Positions 49,747-52,114 of a stretch of 52,114 nucleotides of DNA are shown here, piece after piece. How positions within the stretch are numbered: the first letter of the stretch is position 1; each line of letters starts with the position of its first letter. Both the position numbers and the translations under genes were made by a program. The notes beneath the pieces are model-generated. The model made no database searches. It was not told the origin of the DNA and saw only the letters and a list, made by a program, of their open reading frames with translations. Source of the DNA: DATJBF01 sp035516795 (lineage in GTDB: Bacteria > Verrucomicrobiota > Verrucomicrobiia > Palsa-1439); the NCBI GenBank assembly GCA_035516795.1, contig DATIZX010000095.1:1-52114 (forward strand), read 5' to 3'.

Positions 49747-50216
49747 GGGGATTGGGGATTGGGGATCGGTGACCGGTTATCGGTAACCAGTGACTGGAGA
49801 TCGGAAAGATATGCTGCAGGTGTTTCGCGAACCCCGGCAGTGTTCTTCTGGTTCAACAAGTACCGGATGTATCCATTAAGTCGCCGCTCCACACTGGTGA
49901 TTTGAAGTCGCAACTCTCTGAGAGCTTCCGGCACCACATAGTTTTCATCTTCGCAAAGCGTCAAGTCATCCAGCACTTCTTCCAAAGACCCTCGGGCCAA
50001 CCGCAAAAACTGCGCGTTCTCCTGATAATGAAATCGGCCGTGACCTTCGGCTATATTGTTGGTGATGGATAACGCGGCGCGCCTCATTTGGGGCACGAGC
50101 ACGAACCTCTCTCCCGCCGGCAGCTTTTTCGTCAGCGCATAGATTGCTTGCCGGAGTTTGCGTGCTTCTCGCCAAACTTCCAACTCTTCAAAGCCTCGGT
50201 ATATCTTCTCGCTCAT
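49743..50216 (-). CDS. Four-helix-bundle protein (23S rRNA intervening-sequence/S23 type)
   Basis: ATG 50216 (MSEKIYRGFEELEVWREARKL) is the usual start. The 157-residue product has FEELEVWREARKLRQAIYALT, LVPQMRRAALSITNNIAEGHGR, FLRLARGSLEEVLDDL, the pattern of the S23/IVP family: small pentameric helical bundles of unknown function, sometimes found inside 23S rRNA introns. The last ~25 residues (DLQSLVTDNRSPIPNPQSP) are encoded by the repeat at 49747-49805. Related repeats flank the gene, and it separates hemL from ubiX, so it looks like a mobile cassette in the operon. Confidence 0.85.
   Translation of the reverse strand: MSEKIYRGFEELEVWREARKLRQAIYALTKKLPAGERFVLVPQMRRAALSITNNIAEGHGRFHYQENAQFLRLARGSLEEVLDDLTLCEDENYVVPEALRELRLQITSVERRLNGYIRYLLNQKNTAGVRETPAAYLSDLQSLVTDNRSPIPNPQSP
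49747..49805. repeat. Interspersed repeat, copy 2 (ubiX side of the S23 gene)
   Basis: Starts with tandem GGGGATT units, then ATCGGTGACCGGTTATCGGTAACC and CAGTGACTGGAG. On the plus strand it reads the GTGACTGG sense, the opposite of copy 3 at 50222-50256. It encodes the C-terminal tail of the S23-type protein and abuts the ubiX ATG. Confidence 0.65.
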
Positions 50217-50221
50217 CCTCT

Positions 50222-50256
50222 GGTTCCAGTCACCGAACACCAGTCACCAATCACGA
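50222..50256. repeat. Interspersed repeat, copy 3 (hemL side of the S23 gene)
   Basis: CCAGTCACCGAACACCAGTCACCAATCACGA; its CACCAGTCACCAATCAC matches CACCAGTCACTAATCAC of copy 1 (4619-4635) at 16 of 17 positions. It fills the 34-bp gap after hemL and enters the last codon of hemL. Confidence 0.65.
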
Positions 50257-51570
50257 CTCCTTCATCGCCTCCGCCGCCGCTCGCACCGTTTTCTCAATGT
50301 CCTCTTCGCCATGCGCCAGCGACATAAAGCCCACCTCGAACTGGGATGGCGCGAAGTACACACCGCGTTCCAGCATCGCGTGGAAGAATTTTGCGTAGCG
50401 CTTAGTGTCGCTCGTTTTGGCACTCGCATAATCGACAACTTCGCGGTCGGTAAAAAAAGTGCAAAACAGCGATCCGATTCTGACATGCTGGGCGTTCACG
50501 ACTTTCTTTAGCTCGTCACCAAGTGATGCGCCGAGTTTCTCCAGCCGTTGGTAGGGCGTGACCGCCGGGCGCGCCAGGTCGTCAGGGGAACGGACGGCCC
50601 GGCGGTCCGTCCCTACCCCAAACAATTCCTCCAACGTCGCAATCCCGGCCGCCATGGCCAACGGATTCCCCGAGAGCGTTCCTGCTTGGTACACCGGACC
50701 GTTCGGCGCCAGCAGGTCCATAATGTCGGCGCGTCCACCGAACGCGCCCACAGGCAGGCCGCCGCCGATAATCTTTCCGAGCGTGGTGAGATCGGATTGA
50801 ATTCCATAAAGTTCCTGTGCGCCACCTTTAGCCACGCGGAAACCGCTGATGACTTCGTCAAAAATCAGCAGCGCACCGTTCTCACGGGTCAGTTCGCGTA
50901 GTTTCTGCAGGAATTCCAATCGCAGCGGAATCAATCCCATGTTGGCCGGAATCGGCTCGACGATGGCGCCGGCGATTTCCTTCCAGGGAACGTGTTCCAG
51001 TGCACCGACATCGTTGAGTGGCAGCGTCAACGTGTTGCGGGCGAAATCCGCCGGCACACCAGCGCTATCCGGCACGTCGAATGTCGCACCGCCCGACCCG
51101 GCCTTAACCAACAAAGAATCTGAATGCCCGTGATAACAGCCCTCAAATTTCAAAATCTTGTCGCGTTTGGTGAATCCCCGCGCAAGGCGGATAGCTGACA
51201 TCGTCGCTTCGGTCCCGGAATTGACGAATCGCACTTTCTGAATCGACGGAAAGCTCTCGCAAACAAGTTGAGCCAGTTTGATCTCGCGCGGATTCGGTGT
51301 GCCGAAGCTTGTGCCGTCACGTACAGCCTCCTGCACGGCGCGGACGACCTTTGGATGCGCATGACCGAGAATCATCGGTCCCCAGGAACAGACGTAATCG
51401 ATGTACTCGTTGCCGTCGATGTCCCAGAGCCGCGAGCCTTTCGCCCGCTGGGTGAAAAACGGAGTTCCGCCGACACCGCGAAACGCGCGGACGGGTGAGT
51501 TCACGCCGCCGGGAAGAAGACGCGATGCTTCGTGCCAGAGTTTTTCTGAGTATTCGCGGGACGGTTTCAT
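50251..51570 (-). CDS. hemL: Glutamate-1-semialdehyde 2,1-aminomutase with a repeat-encoded insert
   Basis: PLP enzyme that makes 5-aminolevulinate for heme. The 439-residue protein has LWHEASRLLPGGVNSPVRAF, EATMSAIRLARGFT, KFEGCYHGHSDSLLVKAGSG, LLIFDEVISGFRVAKGGAQEL, and the Schiff-base Lys in DLTTLGKIIGGGLPVGAFGG, then GTLSGNPLAMAAG. After GIATLEELFG the chain has 22 extra residues (VGTDRRAV to TPY) before QRLEKLGASLGDEL, making it slightly longer than usual. They are exactly the 66-bp palindromic element at 50551-50616. The insertion is near the surface-exposed helix after the active site and probably tolerated. Confidence 0.95.
   Translation of the reverse strand: MKPSREYSEKLWHEASRLLPGGVNSPVRAFRGVGGTPFFTQRAKGSRLWDIDGNEYIDYVCSWGPMILGHAHPKVVRAVQEAVRDGTSFGTPNPREIKLAQLVCESFPSIQKVRFVNSGTEATMSAIRLARGFTKRDKILKFEGCYHGHSDSLLVKAGSGGATFDVPDSAGVPADFARNTLTLPLNDVGALEHVPWKEIAGAIVEPIPANMGLIPLRLEFLQKLRELTRENGALLIFDEVISGFRVAKGGAQELYGIQSDLTTLGKIIGGGLPVGAFGGRADIMDLLAPNGPVYQAGTLSGNPLAMAAGIATLEELFGVGTDRRAVRSPDDLARPAVTPYQRLEKLGASLGDELKKVVNAQHVRIGSLFCTFFTDREVVDYASAKTSDTKRYAKFFHAMLERGVYFAPSQFEVGFMSLAHGEEDIEKTVRAAAEAMKES
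50551..50616. repeat. 66-bp palindromic element inserted in frame in hemL
   Basis: Arms GTAGGGCGTGACCGCCGGGC (50551-50570) and GCCCGGCGGTCCGTCCCTAC (50597-50616) are complementary at 17 of 20 positions around a 26-nt centre. Length 66 = 22 codons, so the frame is kept. Its lack in the HemL family outline indicates insertion. Confidence 0.8.
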
Positions 51571-51643
51571 CTCCGCGCAAATCTAACAGGTTTCGTAGTT
51601 GATGCTAGGCGAAAGCTACCATCGAGGGTTCCACTTGCAGAAA

Positions 51644-52114
51644 TTATTTCTCGCGCAGGGCGCCGGCCAACAACTCCGGATCAAAGCCTTTCGGCGCCAG
51701 TCGGTCATTGTACGCGTACAGGTACACCGCCGCCTGGAAAATGCTCTGCAACGCCGATTGCACCAGCGACAACGCGATGAAGTAAACTACGGCGGCCAAA
51801 ATCGCCAGCAGAATCAATAGCCCATTGCCCAAAACGCCGACCGCCACCACCAGCGCTATCGCCGGTAGACTGAGCAGTCCAAAGATCGCGCCGAAACTGA
51901 AATTGCCGACGAGCTGCTCGCCCCAAGTCCGGCGGAGTATTGCAGTCGATCCTTTCAACGCGCCAATCGGCCCTTTGCGTTCCGCCACGATGACCGGCAC
52001 AACCATGAAGCTGGTGACGGTCCAAGCCATGCCCAGCAGACCCGCCACGATCCGCCCGATCAATCTCGACCGGTCCTCAATGACGCGCAAGATCAAACCG
52101 ACCGTCGCCGACAG
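51644..52114 (-). CDS. DUF6159-like membrane protein, C-terminal part
   Basis: The frame is open to the window edge, so the start lies outside. The visible 156 residues read LSATVGLILRVIEDRS, AGLLGMAWTVTSFMVVPVIVAERKGPIGALKGSTAILRRTWGEQLVGNFSFG, with four helices, which I associate with DUF6159. The protein is a polytopic inner-membrane protein without known function. The TTG at 52096 is an artefact of the truncated frame. Upstream of hemL on the same strand, separated by 73 bp. Confidence 0.75.
   Translation of the reverse strand: MSATVGLILRVIEDRSRLIGRIVAGLLGMAWTVTSFMVVPVIVAERKGPIGALKGSTAILRRTWGEQLVGNFSFGAIFGLLSLPAIALVVAVGVLGNGLLILLAILAAVVYFIALSLVQSALQSIFQAAVYLYAYNDRLAPKGFDPELLAGALREK

Noticed and set aside
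1..52114. CRISPR arrays, rRNA genes, prophage genes and toxin-antitoxin pairs.
   Set aside because: No regularly spaced identical repeats, rRNA-like stretches, phage structural genes or recognisable toxin-antitoxin pairs were seen by reading.

Overview
The window reads as a chromosomal stretch of a free-living, Gram-negative bacterium of moderately high GC. Gene content (lipoproteins and C-terminal-Phe barrel proteins, GH28/CE15 carbohydrate enzymes, tandem membrane GT39 proteins, ald, a DUF6159 protein, S23-type four-helix-bundle gene, many short interspersed repeats) suggests a soil or freshwater Verrucomicrobiota of the Pedosphaera/Limisphaerales kind. This is inferred from gene families; there is no rRNA or phylogenetic marker comparison behind it. 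I see no tRNA, rRNA or CRISPR array.

Layout. 1-7.6 kb: 3' part of an acyltransferase/acyl-ACP synthetase, a GT39-like membrane protein, hisC, a type I DAHP synthase, and two sugar ABC permeases without their ATPase or binding protein. 7.7-10 kb: small Gly/Tyr-rich exported protein facing ald and a metallo-beta-lactamase-fold gene. 10.0-11.4 kb: a complete but frameshifted ISKra4-type insertion sequence with 25-bp inverted ends and a 9-bp target duplication, sitting between the divergent promoters of the MBL gene and rpoN. 11.4-16.2 kb: rpoN, a small conserved protein, E2 and E3 of a 2-oxoacid dehydrogenase. 16.2-17.2 kb: about 1 kb without a convincing gene. 17.2-20.9 kb: minus-strand operon of Gfo/Idh oxidoreductase, CE15-like esterase and GH28, fitting breakdown of pectin or glucuronoxylan. 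21-23.7 kb: degenerate PAP2 protein, a pair of half-size DMT transporters, and a barrel protein. 23.7-30.5 kb: housekeeping genes miaA, hflX, amidase, radC, a response regulator, two tiny membrane proteins, rnc and xerD. 30.7-32.2 kb: two unusual genes (small membrane protein; zinc-ribbon/coiled-coil membrane protein).

32.4-37.6 kb is the most coherent accessory system: a DtxR-like regulator with its own palindromic operator, a ferritin-like protein, a DUF6662-like barrel protein, an FMN-binding-domain protein, ApbE flavin transferase, a b-type membrane cytochrome and an FTR1 iron permease. It looks like a flavin-dependent iron reduction/uptake and storage locus. 37.6-42 kb: lutABC, a response regulator and an exported trypsin-like protease with a strong Fur box. 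42-52 kb: ilvB, tandem GT39 paralogues, panE, then a minus-strand series hemL, S23-type protein, ubiX, and the edge of a DUF6159 gene.

Two themes cut across the genes. First, several short palindromic repeat families have entered coding sequence without breaking it: 66 bp in hemL, about 30 bp in miaA, the signal peptide of the amidase, the tail of the S23 protein and the hisC stop codon. Second, at least four start codons sit exactly 8 nt after a -10-like hexamer, which points to frequent leaderless transcripts.
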